Below, one piece after another: positions 35,401 through 45,760 of a DNA stretch of 64,000 nucleotides. The notes under the pieces were generated by a model. The model did not search any database. It was not told the DNA's origin and saw only the letters and a list, made by a program, of their open reading frames with translations. The first letter of the stretch is position 1; each line of letters opens with the position of its first letter. A program made the position numbers and the translations under genes. The stretch is from Penium margaritaceum (lineage: Eukaryota; Streptophyta; Zygnematophyceae; Desmidiales; Peniaceae): NCBI GenBank assembly GCA_023375785.1, contig SZWC01000029.1, forward strand, positions 754,805 to 818,804, written 5' to 3'.

Positions 35401-36890
35401 CACAGAAACCAAAGCCGGGTCACAGAAAGCAAAGATGTGTCATTGAAATCAAAGCCGGGTCATAGAAACCAAAACCGGGTCAAATAAACCAATACCGAGT
35501 CACATAAACCAGAGGTGGGTCACAGAAACCAAAGCCGGGTCACAGAAACAAAAGCCGAGTCACATAAAGCAAAGCCGGATCACAGAAACCAAAGTCGGGT
35601 CACATAAACCAAAGTCGGGTCATGGAAACCAAAGCTGGACCACAGAAACCAAAGCCGGGTCACACAAAGCCAGGTCACAGAAGTCAAAGCCGGGTCACAC
35701 AAAGGAAATTCGGGTCACAAAAACCAAAGCCGGGTCATAGAAACTAAAGCCGGATCACAGAAACCAAAGCCTGGTTACAGAAACCAAAGCCGGGTCACAG
35801 AAACCAACGCTGGGTCACACAAACCAAAGCCGGGTCACAGAAACCAAAGCCGGGTCACAGAAACCAACGCCGGGTCATATAAAGCAAATCCGGGTCACAG
35901 AAACGAAAGCCGGGTCATAGAAACCAAAGACGGGTCACAAGAACCAAAGCCGGGTCAAAGAAACCAAAGCTGGATAAACCAAAGCCGGATCACAGAAACC
36001 AACTATACGCCACAGAAACGAAAGTCAGGTCAGAGAAACCAAAGCCAGATAACATAAATCAAAACCGGGTTACGGAAACCAAAGCAGGGTCACAGAAACC
36101 AAAGCCGGATCAAAGAAACCACAGCCGGATCATAGCAACCAACGCCAGGTCACATAAACCAAAGCCAAGTCACAGAAAACAAAGCCGGGGTACAGAAGGC
36201 AAAGCCGGGTCACACAAGCCAAAGCGGGGTCACAAAAACCAAAGCCAGGTCAGAAAAACGAAACCCGGGTCACAGAAACCAAAGCCGGTTCATTGAAACC
36301 GAAGCCGGGTCACATTAACCAAAGTTGAGTCACAGAAACCAAAGCCGGGTCATAGAAACCAAAGCCAAGTCACAGAACCATAGCCGGGTCATAGAAACCA
36401 AATCCGGGTCCCAGAAACCAAAGTCAGGTCACAGAAACCATAGCCGGGTCGTAGAATCCAAAGCCGGGTCACAAAAACCAATGCTTGATCACAACAACCA
36501 ATGCTGGGTCACAAAAGTAAGGCCGGGTCAACAAACGAAAGCCGGAGCATATAAACCAAAGCCCGGTCATAGAAACCAAAGCCGGATCACGGAAACCAAA
36601 GCTGGGTCACATAACCCAAAGCCGGATCACTGAAACCAAAGCCGGGTCACAGCAATCAAAGCCAGGTCACAAAAACCAAAGCCAGGTCACAGAAACCAAA
36701 GCAGGGTCACAGAAACCAAATCCGAGTCACAGTAACCAAGGCCAGCTCACATAAACAAAAGCCATGTCAAAGAAACCAGAGCCAGGTCACGGAAGCCAAA
36801 GCCGGGTCACAAAAACCAGAGCCGGGTCACAAAAACCAAAGCCAATTCACAGAAACCAAAGCCAATTCACAAAAATCAAAGCCCATTCTC
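29445..36890 (+). repeat. 20-bp minisatellite array S20
   Basis: About 370 copies of a 20-bp unit, AAACCAAAGCCGGGTCACAG. The single CpG mutates most (GCTGGG, GCCAGG). A second-level repeat of about 4.19 kb is visible through shared rare variants: AAGCCATGCCACAG at about 30252 and 34444, AAAGGAAATTCGGG at 31506 and 35701, GGTTCGTTG/GGTTCATTG at 32090 and 36285, AGCATATAAACCAAAGCCC at about 32350 and 36543. The frames give KAGSQKPKPGHRNQSRVT-like peptides, because 60 bp equals 20 codons; these are not genes. Confidence 0.93.
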
Positions 36891-37862
36891 TGACCCCGCT
36901 TTGGTTTCTATGACCCGGCTTTGGTCTTGTGACCCGACTTTGATTTTTGTGACATGGCTTTGGTTTCTGGGACCCGGCTTTGGTTTATGTGACCCGGCTT
37001 TTGTTTATGTGACCCGGCCTTGGTTGATGTGACCCTACTTTGGTTTATGGGACCTGGCTTTGGTTTCTGTGACCTGGCTTTGGTTCGGTGACCTGGCTTT
37101 GGTTGTTGTGACCCGGTCTTGGTTTCTATGAACCGGCTTTGGATTCCGTGACCCGGCTTTGGTTTCGGTGACCCCACTTTGGTTTATATGACCGGGCTTT
37201 TGTTTGTGTGCTCCGGCTTTGGTTCGTTGACCCGGATTTGGTTTCTGTGACCCGGCTTTGGTTTATGTGACCCGGCTTTGGTTTATGTGACCCGGCTTTG
37301 GTTTGTGTGACCCGGCTTTGGTTAATGTGATCCTGCTTTGGTTTCTATGGCCCGGCTTGGGTTTCTGTGACCCGGCTTTGGTTTCTATGACCTGGCTTTG
37401 GTTTTTATGACCCAGCTTTCCTTTCTGTGACCCGACTTTGGTTTCTGTGACCCGGCTTTGGTTTGTAAGACCCGGCTTTGCTTTCCGTGACCCGGCTTTG
37501 TTTTCCGTGACTCGGCTTTTGTTTATGTGATCCGGCCTTGGTTTCTTTGGTTTTTGTGACCCGGATTCGGTTTTTGTGACCCGGCTTTGGTTTCTTTGAC
37601 CCGGCCTTTCATTCTGTGACCCGGCTCTGGTTTCTATGACGCAGCTTTGGAATCTGTGACCCGGCTTTTGTTTATGTGACCCATCTTTGGTTTCTGTGAC
37701 CCGGCTTTGGTTTTGTGACCCGGCTTTGGTTTCTCTGACCCGGCTTTGGTTACAGTGACCCGGCATTAGTGTCTGTGACACGACTCTGGTTTTTGTGACC
37801 CGGTTTTAATTTACGTGACCCGGCTTTGGTTTCTGTGTCCCGGCTTTGCTTCTATGACCTGA
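36891..37862 (-). repeat. Inverted segment of the S20 array
   Basis: About 970 bp in which the 20-bp unit runs in the opposite orientation (TGACCCGGCTTTGGTTTCTG on the plus strand), with S20 in direct orientation on both sides. Junctions are at the CATTCTC/TGACCCC point (36890/36891) and TATGACCT/GACATAAACC (about 37860). The array frames open on the minus strand here for the same reason. Confidence 0.92.
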
Positions 37863-38113
37863 CATAAACCAATGCCGGGTCACAGAAACCAAAGCCGGGT
37901 CACAAAAACCAAAACCGGGTCACAAGAACCAAACCGGGTCACACAAACCAAAGCCGGGTCACAGAAACCAAAACTGGGTCACACAAACTATAGCCGAGTC
38001 ACAGAAAGCCGGGTCACCGAAGCCAAAGCTGGATCACAGAAACCAAAGCTGGGTCACATAAACCAAAGTCGGGTCACAGAAACCAAAAACGGTCCCATAA
38101 ATCAAAGCCGGGT
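37863..38113 (+). repeat. S20 array, terminal direct-orientation part
   Basis: About 12 further 20-bp units, back in the original orientation. They include the shortened landmark CACAGAAAGCCGGGTCAC also seen near 30425, 33195 and 34612. It ends in GGGTCA, which merges with Sat190 through the shared bases GTCA. Confidence 0.88.
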
Positions 38114-41100
38114 CATTACATATCGAAGGTCTTTGTGCTTTCTTGTTGACAACTAGTGTTCCCAAACCATTGTTAGCCGCCTCTGAATATCCGTGACTCG
38201 TGTTGTGAGTTGTAAAAGTTGAAAACATGAAGTGAAATCCTTTGTTCATGGTCAGTGACATATGCATACTTTGGTTTGTCACTATGCATTGTAGCCACAT
38301 TGTGCCACTGCATATTGAAGGTATTTGTACTTGCTACTCGATAACTAGTATTCACAAACCATTATCTTCCACCCTGACCATTTGTGACTCGTGTTATGAG
38401 TTGTCGAAGTTAACCACACTAAGTGACATTATTCGGTCATGGTCATTAACATATGCCTACTTTGGTTGGTCATCGTGCATGGTATCCACACAGTGCCACA
38501 ACGTATTGAAGGTCCTTGTGCTTGCTATTTGCTACTTGGTGTTCCCAAACCATTGTTTCCCCTTCTGACCATTTGTGACTTGTATTTTGAGTTTTCAACG
38601 TTGACCACACACAACGGATTTATTTGGTCAAAGGCAGTAAACATACCTGCTTTGGTCGGTTATTGTGCATGGTAGCCACACCATGCTAATACTGACTGAA
38701 GGTTGTTTTACTTGCTAGTTGAGAACTGGTATTCCCATAGAATCGTTTCCTCCCGTGACCGTTTGTGACTGCTGTTATGGTTGGTCACTGTTGACCACCC
38801 ATATTGAAATTATCTCGTCATGGTCAGTGACATATGCCTAGTTTGGTTGTTTGGTGTGCATATTAGCCACGCTGTGCCACTACATATCGAAGTTCCTTGC
38901 TCTTTGAAGTCGATACATAGGGTTCCAAAACCATTGTCTCTCCCTTAGTTGTCAATGCTGACCACACATAGTGGACTTCTTCGGTCATAGTCAGTGACAT
39001 ATGCATACTTTGGCTGGTCACCATGCATGCTACCCACACCGTGCCACTACTTGTTGAAAATATTTCTACTTGCTTGTTGATAACTAGTGTTATTAATCCA
39101 TGGTTCCCCCCACTGACCATTTGTGACTCGTGTTATGAGTTTTCAACGTTGACCACGCACTGTGAAATCCGTTTGGTCATGGTTAGTGACACATGCATAC
39201 GTTGGTTTGTCCCAGTACATGGTTACCACGCCTTGTCACTACGTATCAAAGGTCTTTGTGCTTTCCAGTTGATAGCTAGTGTTCCCAAACCGTTGTTTGC
39301 CCCTCTGGATATCAGTGACTCGTGTTGTGAGTTGTCAACATTGACTACATGAAGTGAAATTCTTTGGTTATGGTAAGTGACATATGCATACTTTGGTTGG
39401 TCCCTGTGCATTGTAGCCACACTGTGCCACTACATATTAAAGGTATTTGCACTTGCTACTCAATAACTAGTATTCACAAACCATTGTCTTCCACTCTGAC
39501 CATTTGTGACTCGTGTTATGAGCTGTCAAAGTTTACCACACTTAGTGACATTATTTGGTCATGGTCAATGACATATGCCTACCTTGGTTGGTCATCGTGC
39601 ATGGTATCCATACTGTACCACAACTTGTTTAAGGTCCTTGTGCTTGCTAGTTGATACCTGATGTTGCCAGACCATTGTTTCCACCTCTGACCATTTGTGA
39701 TTCGTATTATGAGTTGTCAACGCTGTCCACACACTACGGATTTCTTTGGTCAAAGGCAGTACATATGCCTACTTTGGTCAGTCATCGTGCATGGTAGCCA
39801 CACCGTGCTTATACTGATTGAAGGTCACCGCACTTGCTAGTTGTGAGCTGATACTCCCAGACCATTGTTTCCCCCTCTGACGGTTTGTGACTTGTGTTAT
39901 GGTTGGTGAATGATGACCACCCATACTGAAGTTCTTTGGTCATGGTCAGCGACATATTCCTGTTTTGGTTGTTTGGTGTGCATAGTAGCCACACCGTGCC
40001 ACTACATATTGAAGTTATTTGTCCTTTCTAGTCAATACATAGGGTTCCCAAACCATTGTCTCTCCCTCTGACCATTTGTGACTCGTATTATGAGTTGTCA
40101 ATGTTGACCACACATAGTGCACTTCTTCGGTCATAGTCAGTGACATATGCATCATTTGGTTGTTCACTGTGCACGCTAGCCACACCGTGCCACCACTTGT
40201 TTACATTCATTCTACCCGCCAGTTGATATCTAGTGTTCCCGACCCATGGTTTTCCCCTCTGACCATTTGTGACTCGTGTTATGCGTTTTCAGCGTTTACC
40301 ACACATTATGAAATCCGTTTGGTCATGGTTAGTGACATATGCGAACTTATGTTTGTCACTGTACATGGTTACCACGCCGTGTCACTACATATTGAAGGTC
40401 TCCGTGCTTTCTTATAGATAGCTAGTGTTCTCAAACCATTGTTACCCCCTCTCAATACCTGTGACTCATGTTGTCAGTTGTCAACATTGACCACATAAAG
40501 TGAAATTATTTGTTCATGGTCAGTGACATATGCACACTTTGGTTGGTCACTGTGCATTGTAGCCACATTGTGCCACTACATACAGAAGGTATTTGTAATT
40601 GCTAGTCGATAACTAGTATTCACAAACCATTATCTTACACCCTGACCATTTGTGACTCGTATTATGAGTTGTCACAGTTTACCACACGTGGTGACATTCT
40701 TTGGCCATGGTTAGTGACATATGCATACCTTGGTTGGTCACTGTGCATGGTATCCACACTGTGCCACAACATATTATAGCTCCTTTTGCTTGCTATTTGA
40801 TACTTGGTGTTCCCAAACAATTGTTCTCCCCTCTGACCATTTGTGACTAATATTATGGGTTGTCGACGTTGACCAGACACAACGGATCTCTTTTGTCAAA
40901 TGTAGTACATATGCCTACTTTGGTCAGTCATTGTGCATGGTAGCCACACCGTGCTACTACCCACTGAAGGTCGTTGGTCTTGCTAGTTGAGAACTGATAT
41001 TGCCAAACCATTGTTTCCTTTCCTGACCGTTTGTGACTCGTGTTAAGGTTGGTCAACGTTGAACATCCTTATTGATATTATCTGGTCATGGTCAGTGACA

Positions 41101-42095
41101 TATGCTTAGTTTGGACGTTTGGTGTGCATATTAGCCACACCGTGCGGCTGCGTATTCAAGTAATTCGGCCTTTCTAGTCCATGCATATGGTTGCCAAACC
41201 AGTGTCTCTCCCTCTGACCATTCATGACTCGTGTTATGAGTTGTCAATGTTGACCACACATAGTGGACATCTTCGGTCATACTCAGAGATATATTCAACA
41301 TTTGGTTGGTCACTGTGCACGCTAGCCACACCTTGCTGCTACTTGTTGAAGTTCTGTGTACTTGCTAGTTGATAACTGGTGTTCCTAACCCATTGTTTCC
41401 CCCTCTGACCATTTGTGACTCATGCGATGAGTTTTCAGCGTTGACCACACACTATGAAATTCGTTTGGTCATGGTTAGTGACATATGCTTACTTTGGTCT
41501 GTCACTGTACATGGTTTTCATGCCGTGTCCCTACGTATCAAAGGTATTTGTGCTCTATAGTCAATAGCTAGTATTCCCAACCCAATGTTATCCCCCTTTG
41601 ACTATCCGTTATTCGTCTTGTGAGTTTTCACCGTCGACTACATGAAGTGAAATTCGTTGGTCATGGTCAATGACATATGGATTCTTTAATTGGTCACTGT
41701 ACATGGTAGCCACGCTGTGCCACTACACACTGAAGGTATTTGAACTTGCTACTTGATGACTAACATTCACAAACCATTGTCTTCCACTCTGACCGATTGT
41801 GACTCGTGTTATGAGTTGTCAATATTTACCACACTTAGTGGCATTATTTGGTCATGGTCAGTGACATATGCCTACTTTGGTTGGTCATCGTGCATGGTAT
41901 CTACACCGTGCCACTAATTATTGAAGGTCCTTGTGCTTGCTAGTTGATACATGGTGTTCCCAAAGCCATCGTCTCCCCCTCTAGCCATCTGTGACTCCTG
42001 TTACGAGTTGTCAATGCTGACCACACACAGCGGATTTCTTTGGTCAAAGGTAGTACATTTGCCTACTTTGGTCGGTCATTGTCCATGGTAGTCAC
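38114..42095. repeat. Sat190 satellite, block 2
   Basis: About 21 monomers of the 190-bp satellite in strict order F-A-B-C-D-E. Type-A markers (TATTCAC or its variant) fall at 38349, 39471, 40617 and 41764, so HOR periods are 1,122, 1,146 and 1,147 bp. It starts in a type-F monomer at the same internal point where block 1 stopped, and ends inside a type-C monomer at the Copia-4 insertion. Recurrent short peptides such as MVMVSDICILW are satellite by-products. Confidence 0.92.
42091..42095. other. Putative target-site duplication of Copia-4, left copy
   Basis: GTCAC before the 5' LTR against GCCAT (48047-48051) after the 3' LTR, 3 of 5 identical. Both correspond to the same satellite positions (the G-C/T-CAC of GTAGCCACACC in monomer C), so register as well as letters supports a duplicated site. 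Confidence 0.65.
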
Positions 42096-42250
42096 TGTTG
42101 AAATGTTTTAGCCCCTTGTTCAAGGCTTGTACGACGGATCAGGAATGCTCTTCCCCTTGTGGAGGTATGACCCCTGGATTTGTTGTAGGGTGAATCAACT
42201 ATGCTCTGTCTCGTGTGAGATATGACCTGTGATTACACCACGTAGGTGAG

Positions 42251-42306
42251 TGGCCAACTTGGCCATTTTGTTGATTTGGCCAAGTGAGAGGTCATGAGTT
42301 CGATCC
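42251..42306 (+). promoter_or_regulatory. tRNA-like A and B boxes in the Copia-4 5' LTR
   Basis: TGGCCAACTTGG (42251-42262) matches the RNA polymerase III A-box consensus at 11 of 12 defined positions, and GTTCGATCC (42298-42306) fits the B-box core GWTCRANNC completely, 35 bp apart, within the tRNA/SINE range. The 3' LTR copy is degraded (GGTTAACTTGG, GTTTGATCC). Whether it is ever transcribed is unknown. Confidence 0.45.
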
Positions 42307-42665
42307 TGGCTCCATGCACATTATGGTTGTTTTGGAAGCTTCCAAGAAAGAAAATCCGTTGCTCGTGCGAAGCAACACGGCTGATCAGTCACCGTGGCAC
42401 AGGGATGCCTATGTGTCAAGCCCACAGCGCAAGTCTCTTGGTTATGTGGAAGGGTCAAGCCAGTTCTCATGAATGTGCTTTTGAGTTATAGGACTGGACA
42501 GCCAGCTCTAAAAGGAATTGTCTTGCATACCGATCAATTAACCCTTGCTGTATGTGCTCTTACGTATTGACGACTTGAGCTCTTCTTGAGATGTAATGCT
42601 AAGGGATTAGTACTCTTGAAGGTGAAGTGTATGCCCCCTTAAGGTTGGGGTGCATGACACATGTC

Positions 42666-42671
42666 AATAAA
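42666..42671 (+). promoter_or_regulatory. Polyadenylation-like signal in Copia-4 5' LTR
   Basis: AATAAA in a purine-rich context about 80 bp before the LTR end. The 3' LTR copy, where it would act, is altered (GCAAATG). Confidence 0.4.
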
Positions 42672-42751
42672 GGAAGAAGGCCAAAAACCTTTTTGAGCTT
42701 TTCGGTTTCGCGGCTTATGTGCCGGAGGTGGCTAGCTCAGTAGCTAACAAA

Positions 42752-42763
42752 GGGTTATGGGCC
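42752..42763 (+). other. Copia-4 primer-binding site, anticodon-region type
   Basis: GGGTTATGGGCC, two bases after the LTR, is complementary to the anticodon arm of eukaryotic initiator tRNA-Met (GGCCCAUAACCC), not to its 3' CCA end. This is the arrangement known for Drosophila copia, where a 5' half-molecule of initiator tRNA-Met primes minus-strand DNA. The continuation TAGTCC also resembles copia. Recognition relies on remembered tRNA sequence. Confidence 0.75.
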
Positions 42764-43020
42764 TAGTCCTCTAGTTAGGGAAGTTTTACGCACGCAACCG
42801 CTAAGGCCACGAGCAGTGCGAGTGCCTGTGCTCTCACCCAACTTCTCTGTTTGCAGGGCAACATCAACAGGAGGGGAACGCAACACATTTGCACATTTCT
42901 ACCTTGGGAGCTAACATCAGCCTACATCAGCCTACACCAGCCTGCATCTGCTTGCAACAGCCAGCGTTAACAGGGGAAGGAGTTTCCTCTTCTCACCAAC
43001 AGCCTAAATCGGCCTCAAAC

Positions 43021-43834
43021 ATGGGTTCAACGGCATCAACAACAGGTGCAGCAGCTGAAGCAGTTGTAGTTGTGGGGATGGCAGGGACAGGGGAACCAGG
43101 GAATCATTCGCCATCATCAAGGTTGATGGAGAGGGGTTTGCACTCTGGAAGTGGCAGTTTGAGACCATCATGGATGAATTAGATCTGCTAGGATATTTTG
43201 ACGGAAGCATCCCAGCACCAAAGGAGGAGGGTTGTGACCTTGTGGCATGGGTCAAGCTCAACAAGAAGACTCTCGCCATTCTCGTGTCCTCCATACAACC
43301 ATCAGTCCTTTCACACATCAGCAGCTCTACAGTGGCAGCCACGGCATACGCCAAACTTGGCAAGGTGTTTCAGTCCTCCTCACTTGCCAGCTGTCTCTTC
43401 ATTCTACAAAACCTCATCAACATGAGGCTTGGTGAAAGGGAGGATGTCCCTGCCTTCATGCAAAAGTTTGAGACACTCTTGCAACAAGCCAGAGGCATGG
43501 GGTGGGACCTGAAATCTGACATGCAGGCCATGATCTTTCTGATGACGCTGCCGGAAAGTTGAGGCCCCACCACCGTCTCTTAGTGATTGGAGGGTGGACT
43601 AAAGATATAGTCTCATGCACCACCGTCTCTGAGTATGTGCGGAATGAGGCCATGCGTCGTAGCAGTAGTGAAGCAAACATGGTTGCTTTTGCCTCACGGA
43701 GTAGCGGCACCTTCCGCGATACCTCATCCTCAGGGTACAAGGGACACAACAGCACTAGTAACTGTGGAAGGGGTGCAAAGTGCCAAGGAAAATGCCGCAA
43801 CTGTGGCAAGGCCGGACACTGGGCTTGAGAGTGC
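43021..43834 (+). pseudogene. Copia-4 gag
   Basis: The capsid/nucleocapsid precursor that would package element RNA. An Ala/Gly-rich start (MGSTASTTGAAAE at 43021) shifts frame into SFAIIKVDGEGFALWKWQF, the Copia gag opening (W..W). Then come KLGKVFQSSSLASCLFILQNLINMRLGE and VPAFMQKFETLLQQA (gag UBN2 family), ending in a stop at 43560-43562. In another frame a CCHC knuckle follows at 43793-43834: CRNCGKAGHWA, stop, EC. The TGA (43826-43828) lies inside the knuckle. A good domain match, but broken twice. Confidence 0.88.
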
Positions 43835-43957
43835 CGTGCACCCAAGAGAGAGGGAGGAGACGGGGATGAATGACGAGGGGGAAATGGTGGGAAGGATCCC
43901 ACAAGCTTGATGGCTGAGTGTACCTTCAAAAAGGGGAGTGCGATACTCACGCCATGA

Positions 43958-44143
43958 GCATATGGCATTGACGCAGGCACAAACGAGCACACCACTTACA
44001 GGAAGAGATACTTCACCTCTCTTGCTCCGTGTAATAAGAACTTCAGAGTCGCCAACGGCAAGGTTGAGGCAGCTGAGGGGATTGGTGACAAGCTGATCAC
44101 AATGGGTTTTTCAACGGTGGAGTTTCCGACCTCAAGCTAGAGG
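43958..44143 (+). pseudogene. Copia-4 protease
   Basis: The aspartic protease that would mature Gag-Pol. AYGIDAGTNEHTTYRKRYFTSL corresponds to the Copia W..DSGAT.H.T motif; the catalytic Asp is kept, but Ser of DSG is Ala, giving DAG. It continues NFRVANGKVEAAEGIGDK, the loop after the active site. A TAG ends it near 44139 and the frame shifts into pre-integrase. Confidence 0.8.
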
Positions 44144-44145
44144 GG

Positions 44146-45760
44146 GTGGTCTACTTGCCCTCCTTCACAGCCAGCCTGCTCTTTGTCTCTAGGATAACTG
44201 ACCATGGCATGGCAGTGGTCTTTGCAGAGAAGGAAGCGGTGATAGTTCCCACCAAGGACATCAACGTCTCCTACTCTGCCAAGAAGGTTGTCGCACACGT
44301 TCATCGAGTTGATGGACTCTGCGTCTTGCAGACCAAAATGACATCTTCAACGGCTGAATCATTGGCCGAGAGTGATGACAAGGAGAGCGGCGGTGCATAC
44401 TCATACCAGGAAGGACATGTTGGAGCAGCGGAAGTAGTAGAAGCACATGATTTGGCAACAAAGCCACAAGCAAATGCAGCTACCGAGGATGTTCATTATA
44501 GCCCATGCACATCCTCTAGGAACCTGTGGCACAGGCGCTTTGGACACGTGGCTCATCGCACGTTGGAGCTCATGGGAAAGCAGGAGCTAGTGCGTGGGAT
44601 CGAGCTAGGTGATGAGGTGGAAGGAGCTGAGATCATGTATGAGCCATGCCTTCAAGGCAAGGCAAAAGTTAAACCCTTCAGGCGCAATGGAACGCGTGCT
44701 CTTGCACCTCTTTATCTGGTCCACTCTGACGTATGTGGTCCCGTTGGCATACCATGAAATGGAGGCAGCAAATATTTCCTTACATGCATCGAGGACAGTA
44801 GCCGCAAAGTGTGGATATACTTCATCAAAAAGAAAAGTGAGGTGAAAGAGAATCTACTGGCCTTTGTTGCCACGGTTGAGCAACATAGTGAAAAGAAGGT
44901 GAGGGCATTCACGACGGACAATGGGGGAGATTACGAAGCTTGCAGGGAGTGGCTCAAGATACAATGCATATAACACCATAAAACTATGCCCTACTCACCT
45001 CAAAGCAATGGCGTAGCAGCGAGGATGAACCAGACGCTCCTAGGCATGACAAGGTACATGCTCTTTGACGCCAAGCTTCCTCCTAGGTTCTGGGCTGAAG
45101 TAGCATGTACGGCTACCTACTTTGTGAACCTCACACCTGCAGCAGCTCTGCGAATGAGAGGCAAGAAGAAGCAGACACAGCAGTAGAGGACGCCTCAAGA
45201 AGCATGGTCAGGCAAGAAGCCGGACGCCTCCGATCTCAAGGTGTTTTGTTGCACCGGGTTTGCCAAGGTGCAGGCCGGTGAGGGCCCTGGAAAGCTCGGT
45301 GCAAGAGCACGAAAGTGTATTTTCATCAGTTATGATATCGCCCACAAAGCCTATCGACTGTGGGACCAAGGAGCCAAGAAGGTCATCCGCAGCAAAGACG
45401 TGGATTTCCACAAAATGTCTCTGAGTAAGGGAGAGCATCTCGAACTCAAGAACGCTCCAGAACAGGGAGAGTGGCTCACTCTCCTAGAAGAGGGAGACAA
45501 AGCACCAACACAATGGCATGGGATAGGTGCTGCAACAGGGAGAGGAGCTCGTGAAGATGACTCAGAGGGATGAGACTCTGATTTTGACGTATCCGATCCT
45601 CCGGAACACAAGGAGGATGCATCTCCCATCATCAACGACAAACCAGACCTCCAGCTTCGACATCAATAACACCTGACAGCATGTTCAAGGAGAAGTTCAC
45701 ACCTCAAAGTACCTCGGTACCATTACGACGTAGATAGGGGTGAATGGATAGGTTTCAACT
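44146..45760 (+). pseudogene. Copia-4 integrase
   Basis: Pre-integrase: NLWHRRFGHVAHRTLELM near 44520 and MYEPCLQGKAKV, where the first Cys of CEPCL.GK is Tyr, so the zinc site is damaged. DDE core: HSDVCGP (Asp 44728-44730), TTDNGGDY (Asp 44917-44919), then SPQSNGVAARMNQTL, where the catalytic Glu is Ala (GCG, 45019-45021). The end has FWAEVACTATYFVNLTP, PQEAWSGKKPDASDLKVF, KCIFISYD and KAYRLWDQ, the standard Copia integrase tail. Stops lie at about 44755, 44971, 45184 and 45571. The following 190 bp is an acidic linker. Confidence 0.92.

Larger units (their letters stand above)
42096..42749 (+). repeat. Copia-4 5' LTR (654 bp)
   Basis: Starts TGTTGAAAT and ends TAGCTAACA. Exactly the same length as 47393-48046. 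It contains a polyadenylation-like AATAAA at 42666-42671, a damaged TATA box (CTCTAAAAG where the 3' LTR has CTATAAAAG) and tRNA-like A and B boxes (42251-42306). Confidence 0.95.

Noticed and set aside
3201-38113. Repeat-induced point mutation (RIP) as the cause of repeat decay.
   Set aside because: The changes I see concentrate at CpG (to TpG or CpA), not at CpA to TpA as in classical fungal RIP, and the retroelement codons are not shifted to A/T-rich stops overall.
3201-38113. Terminal inverted repeats making the 34.9-kb block a single giant DNA transposon.
   Set aside because: The two ends (AATCAGGGATCGGG at left, AAGCCGGGTCA at right) are not inverted copies and no transposase is present, so I claim only a phase-preserving insertion.
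38242-38675. Recurring small proteins such as MVSDICILWFVT in Sat190.
   Set aside because: They appear once per monomer at the same place and shift frame between monomers because 190 is not a multiple of three; typical satellite by-products.
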